A DNA stretch of 23,371 bases from UBA6136 sp964344495 (GTDB lineage: Bacteria; Pseudomonadota; Gammaproteobacteria; Methylococcales; Methylococcaceae): contig CAYFNI010000034.1 in the NCBI GenBank assembly GCA_964344495.1, forward strand, positions 1 through 23,371. The letters are read 5' to 3'. The translations under genes were made by a program, and so were the position numbers. The first letter of the stretch is position 1, and each line of letters starts with the position of its first letter. Shown here piece after piece: positions 1 to 7,340 of this stretch. The notes under the pieces were generated by a model. That model made no database searches and was not told the DNA's origin. It worked only from the letters and a program-made list of their open reading frames with translations.

Positions 1-140
1 CGGATGCATCAGCCCTTCGGGCGCAGGATGATGTGGCCGATTTCATTCTGATCCAGCCCGACTCCATTGACCCCGCGCAATTTGCCTTCGAATCCGTGAG
101 GCGGGCGTTTGCAGTCTTCATGGAACAGCGTGCGGCATGA
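1..140 (+). CDS. 3' end of an unidentified protein (5' partial)
   Basis: Read from base 3, the plus strand is open from the window edge to a TGA at 138-140. It encodes about 45 residues ending in FAVFMEQRAA, with an upstream stretch DFILIQPDSIDPAQFAFESV. The composition looks protein-like (mixed acidic, hydrophobic and aromatic residues) and most third positions are G or C, as in the neighbouring genes. No domain is recognisable. The last 23 bases overlap the 3' end of the convergent NUDIX gene, an arrangement seen at two other convergent pairs here. The opposite strand of the same bases is also open, but it would need a start inside the NUDIX gene, so I prefer the plus-strand reading. Moderate to low certainty because so little is visible. 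Confidence 0.4.
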   Translation, partial: DASALRAQDDVADFILIQPDSIDPAQFAFESVRRAFAVFMEQRAA

Positions 141-654
141 AGTCTGGCGTGTCTGTTCCGATACGCCAGAGTTGCCAGATGCGTCTGAACGTTGGCGTGA
201 AGACGGGGCATGCTGCGCGGAGGAGTTGATCCAGTTCGCTGGGGTGGTACCACTGTCCATCCATGATTTCGTTCGCACACAACAGCAAGGCCTGATCATG
301 GACCAGTTCATACACCTGGATGAACTCCCACCCGGTTTCGGCGCTCGCCGTCAGTTTGAACCGGGGTCTCAACGACGCGCATGCCGTGATGCCCAATTCT
401 TCCGCTAATTCGCGGCAGGCAGCAGCCTCATACGATTCGCCGTGGTCCACATGCCCGGCGGCAGAGCTATCCCACAGTCCCGGATGAATATCCTTGCTCA
501 GCGCCCGCCGCTGCAGGAACACATCCCCCTGACTGTTGAACAGCAGCATGTGGACCGCCCGATGTCTGAGTTGCAAACGATGCATCTCGGCCCGGCCACG
601 GCGACCGATGACGGTGTCATTTTCATCGACTTCACTCAACCACTCATCATTCAT
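118..654 (-). CDS. NUDIX hydrolase, YfcD-like
   Basis: This 178-residue protein carries a perfect Nudix box at residues 67-89: G67, E73, then R81-E82-L83-x-E85-E86-L87-G88-I89, the metal and diphosphate-binding helix of the family. The N-terminal part (VDENDTVIGRRGRAEMHR, then LRHRAVHMLLF and VFLQRR, then HPGLWD) follows the pattern of E. coli YfcD and of isopentenyl-diphosphate isomerase-like Nudix proteins. The substrate cannot be told from sequence; a nucleoside-diphosphate-linked compound is expected. I chose the ATG at 654 because conserved sequence begins directly after it, although the frame is open upstream to 738. It starts 16 bases after the stop of the outer-membrane efflux gene on the same strand, so it is probably the last gene of that operon. 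No clear Shine-Dalgarno sequence is seen. Confidence 0.85.
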   Translation of the reverse strand: MNDEWLSEVDENDTVIGRRGRAEMHRLQLRHRAVHMLLFNSQGDVFLQRRALSKDIHPGLWDSSAAGHVDHGESYEAAACRELAEELGITACASLRPRFKLTASAETGWEFIQVYELVHDQALLLCANEIMDGQWYHPSELDQLLRAACPVFTPTFRRIWQLWRIGTDTPDFMPHAVP

Positions 655-670
655 CGTCTGTCCGATCGGG

Positions 671-2131
671 TTAGGGCGTGAACACCGGTTCCATTCCGTT
701 GGGTGCGTCTTCGGGCGTCTGATAGATCTCCCAGCCACCGCCCAGCGCTTTGTAGACCCCGATCAGCGCGGCGGCTGTCGCCGTTTCGCTCTGCGCATAT
801 TCGCGCTGATCCAGCAGCAGACGGCGCTCAGTATCCAGCAGATTAAGGAAATCCTCGACCCCTTCTTCAAAGCGCACGTTGGCAATTTCATAGGCCTTGG
901 TGCTGGCTGTCGACGCCGTTTTCAACAACGCCTGACGGTCCCGCAGTCGGTCATACATGACCAGTGCATTCTCGGTTTCTTCCAGCGCATTCAAGACCAC
1001 CTGCTTGTATTGGGCCAAGTCGTAATCGGCCCGCGCTTCCGAGGCTTTGATCCGTGCGTAGACCTGCCCCAATTCGAAAGCCGGCCAGGTAATTCGGGGG
1101 CCAAAGTTATAGGCGCCCGATCCCGGTGCGCCCAGTCCGGTCAGCGAGTTTGATTCCAGATTGAAGGTGCCGACAAAACTGACCCGTGGGAACAGATCAG
1201 CAATTGCAACGCCCACCCGGGCGGTCGCTCCGGCGAGCGTGCGTTCGGCCATCCGGATGTCGGGTCGACGCCGCAGCAGATCCGCCGGCTTGCTCAGGTG
1301 GATGACGGGCGGTGCGGGCGGGATCGGGCCGGGCTGGCTCAACTCGGCCAGCAAGGCGGACGGAATCTGTCCGGTCAGTACTGAAATTCGATGGATGTCT
1401 TCGTGCACCAGGCTGTCCAGGGGCGGAATCAGGGCGAGTGTCGTGTCGTACTGTGCCTTGGCGCGCTGTGTATCGAACTCGGTGCCGATACCGGCCTCCT
1501 GTCGGGCGATGGTCAGATCCCAGGTGGCTTTCTGATTTTTGGCATTGCGCCGGTCAACCGCCAGCTGATTCTGGTGTCCGCGCAACTCGAAATAATTGCG
1601 TGCCACCTCGCACATGACGCTCAAGGTCAGAAATCGGCGGTCGGCCTCGGCCACTTCAACCTCGGCCTCGCGAGCCTGAATGTCGCGCCGGATTCGACCC
1701 CAGACGTCAACTTCCCACCACGCATCAAAACCCACGCTGTACAAATTCAAATCACGCGGTACGAAATTTCGCCGGTTGAGGGCATCCAGACTGCGTTGCA
1801 ACTGGGTGTAATTGGCGTGCGAATTGACGTGAGGCAGCAGATTCAGCCCGGCATCGAGAAACATTGCCCGCGCCTGGCGCAGATTGGCCTCGGCCGCCTG
1901 CAGGTCATAATTGTTACGGACGGCCTGATTGATCAGGCGCGTGAGCGTCGGATCATGAAATTGACGCCACCAGTTCAGTTCCACTGGTCGCTCGTCATAT
2001 TCCGGTTCGTTCTGGTTACCGTAGACTTTACCGGGGTCGACGTTGGGCAATTCGTAACTCGGTCCTACCGGACAGCCCGACAACAGCAAGGCCAGCAGAC
2101 TGATAGCGAGCGATTGCCAAACGCGGGTCAT
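671..2131 (-). CDS. NodT/OprM-family outer-membrane efflux lipoprotein
   Basis: A 486-residue protein with a lipoprotein signal peptide: a hydrophobic stretch, then lipobox LLSGC with the lipidated Cys at residue 20. The body shows the two-repeat organisation of OprM/TolC-type outer membrane factors: helical segments such as LINQAVRNNYDLQAAEANL near residue 90 and the later RRPDIRMAERTLAGATARVG segment, which is characteristic of the NodT family. It should form the trimeric outer-membrane channel of the efflux pump encoded just upstream. Its ATG overlaps the stop of the RND pump gene in an ATGA (2128-2131), indicating translational coupling. The length is normal for OprM/OprN. Confidence in the family is high; the exported substrate is unknown. 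Confidence 0.93.
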   Translation of the reverse strand: MTRVWQSLAISLLALLLSGCPVGPSYELPNVDPGKVYGNQNEPEYDERPVELNWWRQFHDPTLTRLINQAVRNNYDLQAAEANLRQARAMFLDAGLNLLPHVNSHANYTQLQRSLDALNRRNFVPRDLNLYSVGFDAWWEVDVWGRIRRDIQAREAEVEVAEADRRFLTLSVMCEVARNYFELRGHQNQLAVDRRNAKNQKATWDLTIARQEAGIGTEFDTQRAKAQYDTTLALIPPLDSLVHEDIHRISVLTGQIPSALLAELSQPGPIPPAPPVIHLSKPADLLRRRPDIRMAERTLAGATARVGVAIADLFPRVSFVGTFNLESNSLTGLGAPGSGAYNFGPRITWPAFELGQVYARIKASEARADYDLAQYKQVVLNALEETENALVMYDRLRDRQALLKTASTASTKAYEIANVRFEEGVEDFLNLLDTERRLLLDQREYAQSETATAAALIGVYKALGGGWEIYQTPEDAPNGMEPVFTP

Positions 2132-5100
2132 GGCCTGCCAACCTGCATTGTGGCGCGGCGCCGTTCGACCACGGCACGGATCAGTACGAAGAATACCGGC
2201 GTCAGTAGCAGCCCGAAGACCGTGACGCCCAGCATACCGCTGAATACCGCCGTTCCCAGAATACGACGCACTTCGGCGCCGGCACCGGTCGAAACGGCGA
2301 GCGGAAAAACCCCCAGTATGAAGGCCAGCGAGGTCATCACAATCGGCCGCAGACGCAGCCGTGCCGCCTCAATGGCCGCCTCGCGGCGTCCGAGCCCTTC
2401 CTCCTGACGGCGTTTGGCAAATTCGACGATCAGGATGGCGTTCTTGCTCGCCAGCCCCACCAGTACGATGAAGCCGACCTGCGTGAAGATGTTGTTGTCC
2501 ATGTTGCTTAACCACACACCGGCCATTGAGCTCAGCAGGCACATCGGCACGATCAGGATGACGGCCAGCGGCAGGGACCAACTTTCATACTGCGCCGCCA
2601 GCGCCAGAAACACGAACACGACACTGAGTGGAAACACAAAGGCGGCCGTATTGCCGGCCAGGATCTGCTGCAGGCTCAATTCAGTCCACTCGAATCCCAT
2701 CGTTGGCGGCAATTCGCTCTTAAGTAATCGCTCCATGCGCGTGATCGCATCGCCGGTGCTGACGTCGGGGCGGGTGATGCCATTGATCTCCGCCGAGGGG
2801 TAGAGGTTGTAATGCGGAATCTTGTCCGGACCCGCTATGGCGGCAATGTCGGCCAAGGTGGCGATCGGCACCATCTCGCCGTCCTCGTTCCGCGTCTTCA
2901 GGGCGCCGATGGCCTCTGGTGTGGCGCGGTAGGCCGACTCTGCCTGGGCTGAGACCTGATAGGTGCGTCCAAACAGATTGAGGTCGTTCACGTACAAGGA
3001 TCCCAGATAAATCTGTAGCGTCTGGAACAGCTCAGACAGCCGGACGCCCATGGACTTGGCCTTGTCACGGTCTACGTCGACAAACACCTGCGGCACACTG
3101 CCGCGGAAGGTCGTGAACACCCGCGCCATGCCGGGCAGAGCGCTGGCTTTGGCGATCAGGTCGTTGGTCACAGCGGCCAACATCTCCGGGCCCTGATGGG
3201 TACGGTCTTGGACTTGCAGCTTGAAGCCGCCGACGGTACTCAGACCCCGCACCGGCGGCGGGGCGAATACGGCAATGAAGGCATCGTCGATGACGGCCAG
3301 CCGTTTCTGCAGCAGCCCCACCAAAGCCTCCGATTGCTGCTCAGGGGCCCCGGCACGCTCATCGTGCGGCTTGAGGCGGGTGAACAAGGTGCCGGCATTC
3401 GACTGGTTTCCCCCGCCCAGCACCGAGAATCCGGCGTAGGCATTGACATGAGCGACCCCTGGGGTCCCGAGAATGATCGAGCTGGCTTCCTCGATCACCG
3501 CTTCCGTTCGATCCAGCGAGGCCGCATCCGGCAGTTGCGCATAGACAATGAGATAACCCATGTCCTGAGCCGGAATGAACCCGGTCGGTACGGCCGAAAA
3601 CGCCAGCCAGTTGAGAGCGCACAGGCCGGCATAGAGCACCATGACCATCCCCCCTCGGCGAATCAATTGCCGGGTCAGCCGCACATAACGATCACTCAGC
3701 CAGCCGAAGCCCCGGTTGAATACCCCGAAAAAACCGCCGAGCAGCCGATCGACCATGCGCGTAGGCCAGTCCGGATTGTGGTGCTCACGATCCAGTAGCA
3801 GGGCGCACAGGGCTGGACTGAGTGTCAGCGAGTTGAAGGTGGAAATCAGGGTCGAGACTGAAATGGTCAAGGCAAACTGCTTGTAGAAGGCCCCGGATAC
3901 CCCGGTAATGAAGGCGGTGGGGATGAATACCGCCACCAGCACCAGGGACGTAGCGATGATCGGGCTGGCAACTTCGGCCATCGCCCGCTGCGTCGCCTTC
4001 CGGGCGGTCATCCCAAGCGCCATGTTGCGTTCCACGTTCTCGACCACCACGATGGCGTCATCAACGACGATGCCGATCGCCAGCACCAGCCCGAACAGCG
4101 ACAGCGTATTCAGGGACAACCCGAGGGCGGCCATGGCAGCGAAGGTTCCAATCAGAGATACCGGCACCGCCAGCAGTGGAATCAGCGTCGCACGCCAGGT
4201 CTGCAGGAACAGCAACACCACGATCACCACCAGCAGGATGGCTTCGGCCAGTGTGGTGAGCACCTTGTCGATGGACTGCTGTACAAACACGACCGTGTCG
4301 TAGGACAGCAGGTAATCCAGACCATCCGGAAAGTGCTGTTTGAGTCGCTCCATCTCGGCAACCACGGCCTTTTTGGTGTCGATGGCATTGGAGCCGGGCA
4401 TCTGAAAGATGGCCAGACCGACACTGTGCTCGCCGTCGAGCCATAGTTGGGCGTTGTAGTCCTTGGCGCCCAGTTCGATGCGGGCGACATCGCGCAGGTG
4501 CGTCACCTGACCGTCCTTGCCGGTGCGGACGATAATGTTGGCGAACGCCTCGGGATCGCTCAGCCGGCCCTGCGTCATCACCGTGTACTGAAAGTCACTC
4601 TGGCCTGCGGTCGGGGGGGAGCCAACCACGCCGGCCGCCACCTGGACGTTCTGCTCCCGGATCGCCTGTACGATATCGCCTGCAGTCAGCCGGCGCGCGG
4701 CGACCTTGGCCGGATCCAGCCAGATGCGCATGCTGTATTCGCGACCGCCAAACAGCGTGATGTCACCCACCCCCGGCACCCGCGCCAACGCATCCTTGAT
4801 ATGCAGCAGGGCATAGTTCGTCATGTAGACATTATCGAAACGCCGGTTGGGCGAGGTCAGATTGATGACCATGCTGAGGTCGGGGCTACGCTTGCGCACG
4901 ATGATGCCCTGTCGCCGGACTTCTTCCGGCAGCCGTGGTTCGGCCAGCGCCACGCGGTTTTGCACCAGCACCTGCGACTTGTCCAGATCAGTGCCCTGCT
5001 TGAAGGTGATGGTCAACTGCATGACACCATCATTGGAGGACTGGCTGCTCATGTAGAGCATGTCCTCGACGCCATTGATCTCCTGCTCCAGCGGCGTCGC

Positions 5101-5292
5101 CACGGTTTCCGAGAGCACCTTGGCACTGGCGCCGGGGTAGGTGGTGCGGACCTGAACGCTGGGCGGGGCAATTTCGGGATACTGGCTGATCGGCAGGCCG
5201 ATCACCGACAGCGTTCCGATCAGTACGATCAGGATCGACAGGACCGAGGCGAAGATCGGCCGATCGATGAAAAAGTGCGTAAAGTGATTCAT
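2128..5292 (-). CDS. RND multidrug efflux pump, HAE1 family (MexF-like)
   Basis: A 1054-residue inner-membrane transporter closely resembling MexF/OqxB. It opens with NHFTHFFIDRPIFASVLSIL, the typical HAE1 N-terminus, followed by the porter region (LPISQYPEIAPPSVQV, then PLEQEINGVEDMLYMSSQS). The proton relay is intact: D411-D412 in GIVVDDAIVVVEN of TM4, and K950 in GLASKNAILIVEFA of TM10. The frame is open eight codons further upstream only through a TTG, so the ATG at 5292, directly before the conserved N-terminus, is preferred. The gene lies 25 bases downstream of the adaptor gene and overlaps the channel gene by four bases, giving a complete adaptor-pump-channel set. The family usually exports drugs, biocides or metabolites; nothing here identifies the substrate. 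Confidence 0.96.
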   Translation of the reverse strand: MNHFTHFFIDRPIFASVLSILIVLIGTLSVIGLPISQYPEIAPPSVQVRTTYPGASAKVLSETVATPLEQEINGVEDMLYMSSQSSNDGVMQLTITFKQGTDLDKSQVLVQNRVALAEPRLPEEVRRQGIIVRKRSPDLSMVINLTSPNRRFDNVYMTNYALLHIKDALARVPGVGDITLFGGREYSMRIWLDPAKVAARRLTAGDIVQAIREQNVQVAAGVVGSPPTAGQSDFQYTVMTQGRLSDPEAFANIIVRTGKDGQVTHLRDVARIELGAKDYNAQLWLDGEHSVGLAIFQMPGSNAIDTKKAVVAEMERLKQHFPDGLDYLLSYDTVVFVQQSIDKVLTTLAEAILLVVIVVLLFLQTWRATLIPLLAVPVSLIGTFAAMAALGLSLNTLSLFGLVLAIGIVVDDAIVVVENVERNMALGMTARKATQRAMAEVASPIIATSLVLVAVFIPTAFITGVSGAFYKQFALTISVSTLISTFNSLTLSPALCALLLDREHHNPDWPTRMVDRLLGGFFGVFNRGFGWLSDRYVRLTRQLIRRGGMVMVLYAGLCALNWLAFSAVPTGFIPAQDMGYLIVYAQLPDAASLDRTEAVIEEASSIILGTPGVAHVNAYAGFSVLGGGNQSNAGTLFTRLKPHDERAGAPEQQSEALVGLLQKRLAVIDDAFIAVFAPPPVRGLSTVGGFKLQVQDRTHQGPEMLAAVTNDLIAKASALPGMARVFTTFRGSVPQVFVDVDRDKAKSMGVRLSELFQTLQIYLGSLYVNDLNLFGRTYQVSAQAESAYRATPEAIGALKTRNEDGEMVPIATLADIAAIAGPDKIPHYNLYPSAEINGITRPDVSTGDAITRMERLLKSELPPTMGFEWTELSLQQILAGNTAAFVFPLSVVFVFLALAAQYESWSLPLAVILIVPMCLLSSMAGVWLSNMDNNIFTQVGFIVLVGLASKNAILIVEFAKRRQEEGLGRREAAIEAARLRLRPIVMTSLAFILGVFPLAVSTGAGAEVRRILGTAVFSGMLGVTVFGLLLTPVFFVLIRAVVERRRATMQVGRP

Positions 5293-5317
5293 GCGGCGTT
5301 CGGAATGCAGAACCAAC

Positions 5318-6508
5318 TCACGGGCTGGCAGCCGGCGTCAGCGGTTCGGCCCTGACCTTCATGCCGGGACGCAGCTTGGCGATGCCACCGACAATCACGT
5401 TGTCATCGACCGTCAACCCCTGAAGGATGATCCGGTCGCGGCCCTGCAAGGCGCCGGGCGTGATGGTGCGGTGTTCGATGCGACCGTCGGCCAGGGCAAC
5501 CCAGACATATTTGAGATTCTGATCGGTGGCGATGGCACGGTCGGGAACGGTCAGGGCCGGCTGAGCCGGCTCCCCGGTGATCCGGACCCGGGCAAACAGG
5601 CCGGAGCTGAGCAACTCATCCGGATTCGAAAAAATCCCCCGCACCCGCAGCGTGCCGGTGGACGGATCCAGCCGTGGGTCGACATAGTCGATGTAGCCGA
5701 CATGCGGATAACCGGCCTCGTCCATCAGACCGAGTTCCGCGACGATGCGGGTCTGGTCATTGGCGCGTCGGCCCTCGGCCGCCAATCGCCGGTATTTGAG
5801 GACCGAGCGCTCGTCCGCGTCCAGATAGACATACATGGGATCGGTCGAGACGATGGTAGTCAGCAGGGTCTGATCGCTGTTGACCAGATTGCCGACGGTG
5901 ATGAGCTCCCGTCCAATACGCCCGTCGATCGGGGAGCGAATCTGGGTGAAGTCGAGGTTGAGGCGCGCCATGTCCACGGCGGCCTCGGCGGCGTGCAAGG
6001 TGGCGGTCGACTCGGCGAGCCCCTTGCTGCGCGAGTCGTATTCCTCGTCCGAAATGGCCTTCGACTGCCGAAGCCGCTCGGCCCGCTTGAGGTCGTTCTG
6101 GGCCAATTCCAGCTTGGTCCGGGTTTTATCCAGTTCTGCCTGAGCACGCTTGAGATCCGTCAGATAGCTCCGCTGATCGATCACAAACAACAAGTCTCCC
6201 TTGCGCACGCGCTCCCCATCCTTGAAGCGGATCTGATCAAGATAACCGCTGACCCGGGAACGAATCTCGACGGTCTGGGAGGCCTCGACCCGCCCGGTGT
6301 ATGCGTCCCAGTCGGTGACCTCCTGGAGGGTCGGGTGCACCACCGTGACGGGCAACGGCGGCATCGCCGTGTCGGCCTGACCGGCAGTTTCGGATCGCCC
6401 GCAACCGGTCAGGCCGAACAGGACCAGCAGGCTGAATCGGGCGATGCGAGCGGCGGACACGCTGATTCGCTGAGCAAACAGGGGGACGACCGTTGGACGT
6501 GCGTGCAT
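5318..6508 (-). CDS. RND efflux periplasmic adaptor lipoprotein (MexE-like)
   Basis: A 396-residue membrane fusion protein. A basic N-terminus and hydrophobic segment lead to the lipobox GLTGC with Cys36 as the probable lipidation site. Then come the first lipoyl half (SGYLDQIRFKDGERVRKGDL), an alpha-helical hairpin (residues roughly 100-170, rich in Ala, Glu, Lys and Arg), the second lipoyl half (RSPIDGRIGRELITVGNLV) and beta-barrel and membrane-proximal domains. It bridges the RND pump and the outer-membrane channel encoded downstream. The ATG at 6508 is chosen because the longer frame runs through the AT-rich divergent promoter region and would add an implausible Ile-rich extension. It is the first gene of the efflux operon and diverges from the TetR gene. 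Confidence 0.94.
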   Translation of the reverse strand: MHARPTVVPLFAQRISVSAARIARFSLLVLFGLTGCGRSETAGQADTAMPPLPVTVVHPTLQEVTDWDAYTGRVEASQTVEIRSRVSGYLDQIRFKDGERVRKGDLLFVIDQRSYLTDLKRAQAELDKTRTKLELAQNDLKRAERLRQSKAISDEEYDSRSKGLAESTATLHAAEAAVDMARLNLDFTQIRSPIDGRIGRELITVGNLVNSDQTLLTTIVSTDPMYVYLDADERSVLKYRRLAAEGRRANDQTRIVAELGLMDEAGYPHVGYIDYVDPRLDPSTGTLRVRGIFSNPDELLSSGLFARVRITGEPAQPALTVPDRAIATDQNLKYVWVALADGRIEHRTITPGALQGRDRIILQGLTVDDNVIVGGIAKLRPGMKVRAEPLTPAASP

Positions 6509-6544
6509 GGAAGACGTGGTGCGGAGTTCGACGCTGGAAATGGT

Positions 6545-6563
6545 AATTATGATTATCATTATA
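6545..6563. promoter_or_regulatory. Fur-box-like operator in the tetR/efflux divergent promoter
   Basis: The sequence AATTATGATTATCATTAT (6545-6562) consists of three consecutive hexamers fitting NATWAT, the unit arrangement described for Fur boxes. Aligned to the classical 19-mer GATAATGATAATCATTATC it matches at 15 of 19 positions. It contains a short perfect dyad, ATGAT-T-ATCAT, so it could instead be the binding site of the adjacent TetR protein. On the minus strand 6558-6563 reads TATAAT, a perfect -10 for the efflux operon, so a bound repressor would block that promoter. No good -35 is visible. The site also lies directly upstream of the tetR Shine-Dalgarno AAGGG (6563-6567). The surrounding DNA is GC-rich, which makes this AT-rich patch stand out. 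Confidence 0.55.
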
Positions 6564-6575
6564 AGGGTGACAGAC

Positions 6576-7250
6576 ATGCACGGTGCCACAGTGTTCCACC
6601 CCGATCATGAGACAAATGTCCGTCCCGGTCGTCCGCGCAAGCACGAGGGTGCCCAGCGCCGCGAGCAGCTGCTTGACCACGCGGTGCGCCTGTTTGGTCA
6701 GCATGGCTTCGGAGGCCTGCGGCTGGAAACCATCGCCCGCGAAGCACGGGTTTCGTTGAGTACCATTTATGCACAGTACGGGGGGAAGGCGGGCTTGTTC
6801 AGCGCGGCCGTGCGGCGCTACAGCGATGAATTTGTCGCCACCTTGCCGCTGGAGCCCTCGGGCCAACGGCCGGTCGAGGCAGTGCTGGTGGAATTCGCCG
6901 AGGCCTTTTTGTTCAGCTTGACGCGTCCTGAGCTGGTTCAATTACGCGCGCAGATCTTTGCTGAAGCCGGCCGCTTCCCTGAACTGGCCGAGGAGTTCTA
7001 CACACAGGGCCCACAGCGAACGCTCGAAGGGCTGGCGCAGTATTTTCGCCAATGTCAGCGGATGAATCTGTTGGCACCCGGGGATTCGGAATTTCTGGCT
7101 GGACAGTTCCTGAATGCGCTGCGGGGTGAGCGTTTCCAGAGGTTGCAGTTGGGGCTGGAACCGACTCCGTCCGGGCGGGCGATAGGCGAATGGGCGCGGG
7201 CGGTCGTCAAATTGTTCCTGCACGGCTGTATTCCTGGATCCTCCGCCTAG
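6576..7250 (+). CDS. TetR/AcrR-family transcriptional regulator
   Basis: A 224-residue regulator. After a short basic leader (RPGRPRKHEG, residues 17-24) comes a TetR-type N-terminal domain: REQLLDHAVRLFGQHGFGGL, then the helix-turn-helix LETIAREARVSLSTIYAQYG ending near residue 69, and KAGLFSAAVRRYSDEF. The C-terminal ligand-binding region is helical and less conserved, as is usual. I place the start at the ATG at 6576 because AAGGG lies eight bases upstream; the longer frame back to 6507 would translate the operator region. It diverges from the RND efflux operon, the classical position for a local repressor of such a pump. The ligand is unknown. Control of the pump by this protein is an inference from position. 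Confidence 0.9.
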   Translation: MHGATVFHPDHETNVRPGRPRKHEGAQRREQLLDHAVRLFGQHGFGGLRLETIAREARVSLSTIYAQYGGKAGLFSAAVRRYSDEFVATLPLEPSGQRPVEAVLVEFAEAFLFSLTRPELVQLRAQIFAEAGRFPELAEEFYTQGPQRTLEGLAQYFRQCQRMNLLAPGDSEFLAGQFLNALRGERFQRLQLGLEPTPSGRAIGEWARAVVKLFLHGCIPGSSA

Positions 7251-7268
7251 CCTGCCCGGGGGGCGAGT

Positions 7269-7296
7269 ATGACTTAATCCGGCTGACCGCTATAAT
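7269..7296 (+). promoter_or_regulatory. Probable sigma-70 promoter of typA
   Basis: A perfect -10 hexamer TATAAT at 7291-7296 is preceded, with a 16-base spacer, by ATGACT at 7269-7274, a four-of-six match to the -35 consensus. Transcription would begin near 7303 and give a leader of roughly 40 bases before the typA ATG at 7341. The site lies just beyond the tetR stop at 7250, so typA probably has its own promoter. Confidence 0.5.
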
Positions 7297-7340
7297 GGCC
7301 GGCTAATTTGGCTCCCTCACACGAATCCTCTACCTCTCTC

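Noticed and set aside
9..117. Minus-strand reading downstream of the NUDIX stop, ending in IILRPKG
   Set aside because: It has no start outside the NUDIX gene, and the plus-strand reading of the same bases looks more like a protein end. A frameshifted NUDIX tail was considered, but the NUDIX protein already has normal length.
6507..6575. Upstream starts for the TetR gene and the adaptor gene through the divergent region
   Set aside because: Both long frames would translate the AT-rich operator (giving Ile runs), and an AAGGG ribosome-binding site sits directly before the TetR ATG at 6576.
5291..6610. 439-codon open frame on the plus strand
   Set aside because: Antisense shadow of the membrane fusion protein gene; repetitive Gly/Gln/Asp/Arg composition and no recognisable motif.
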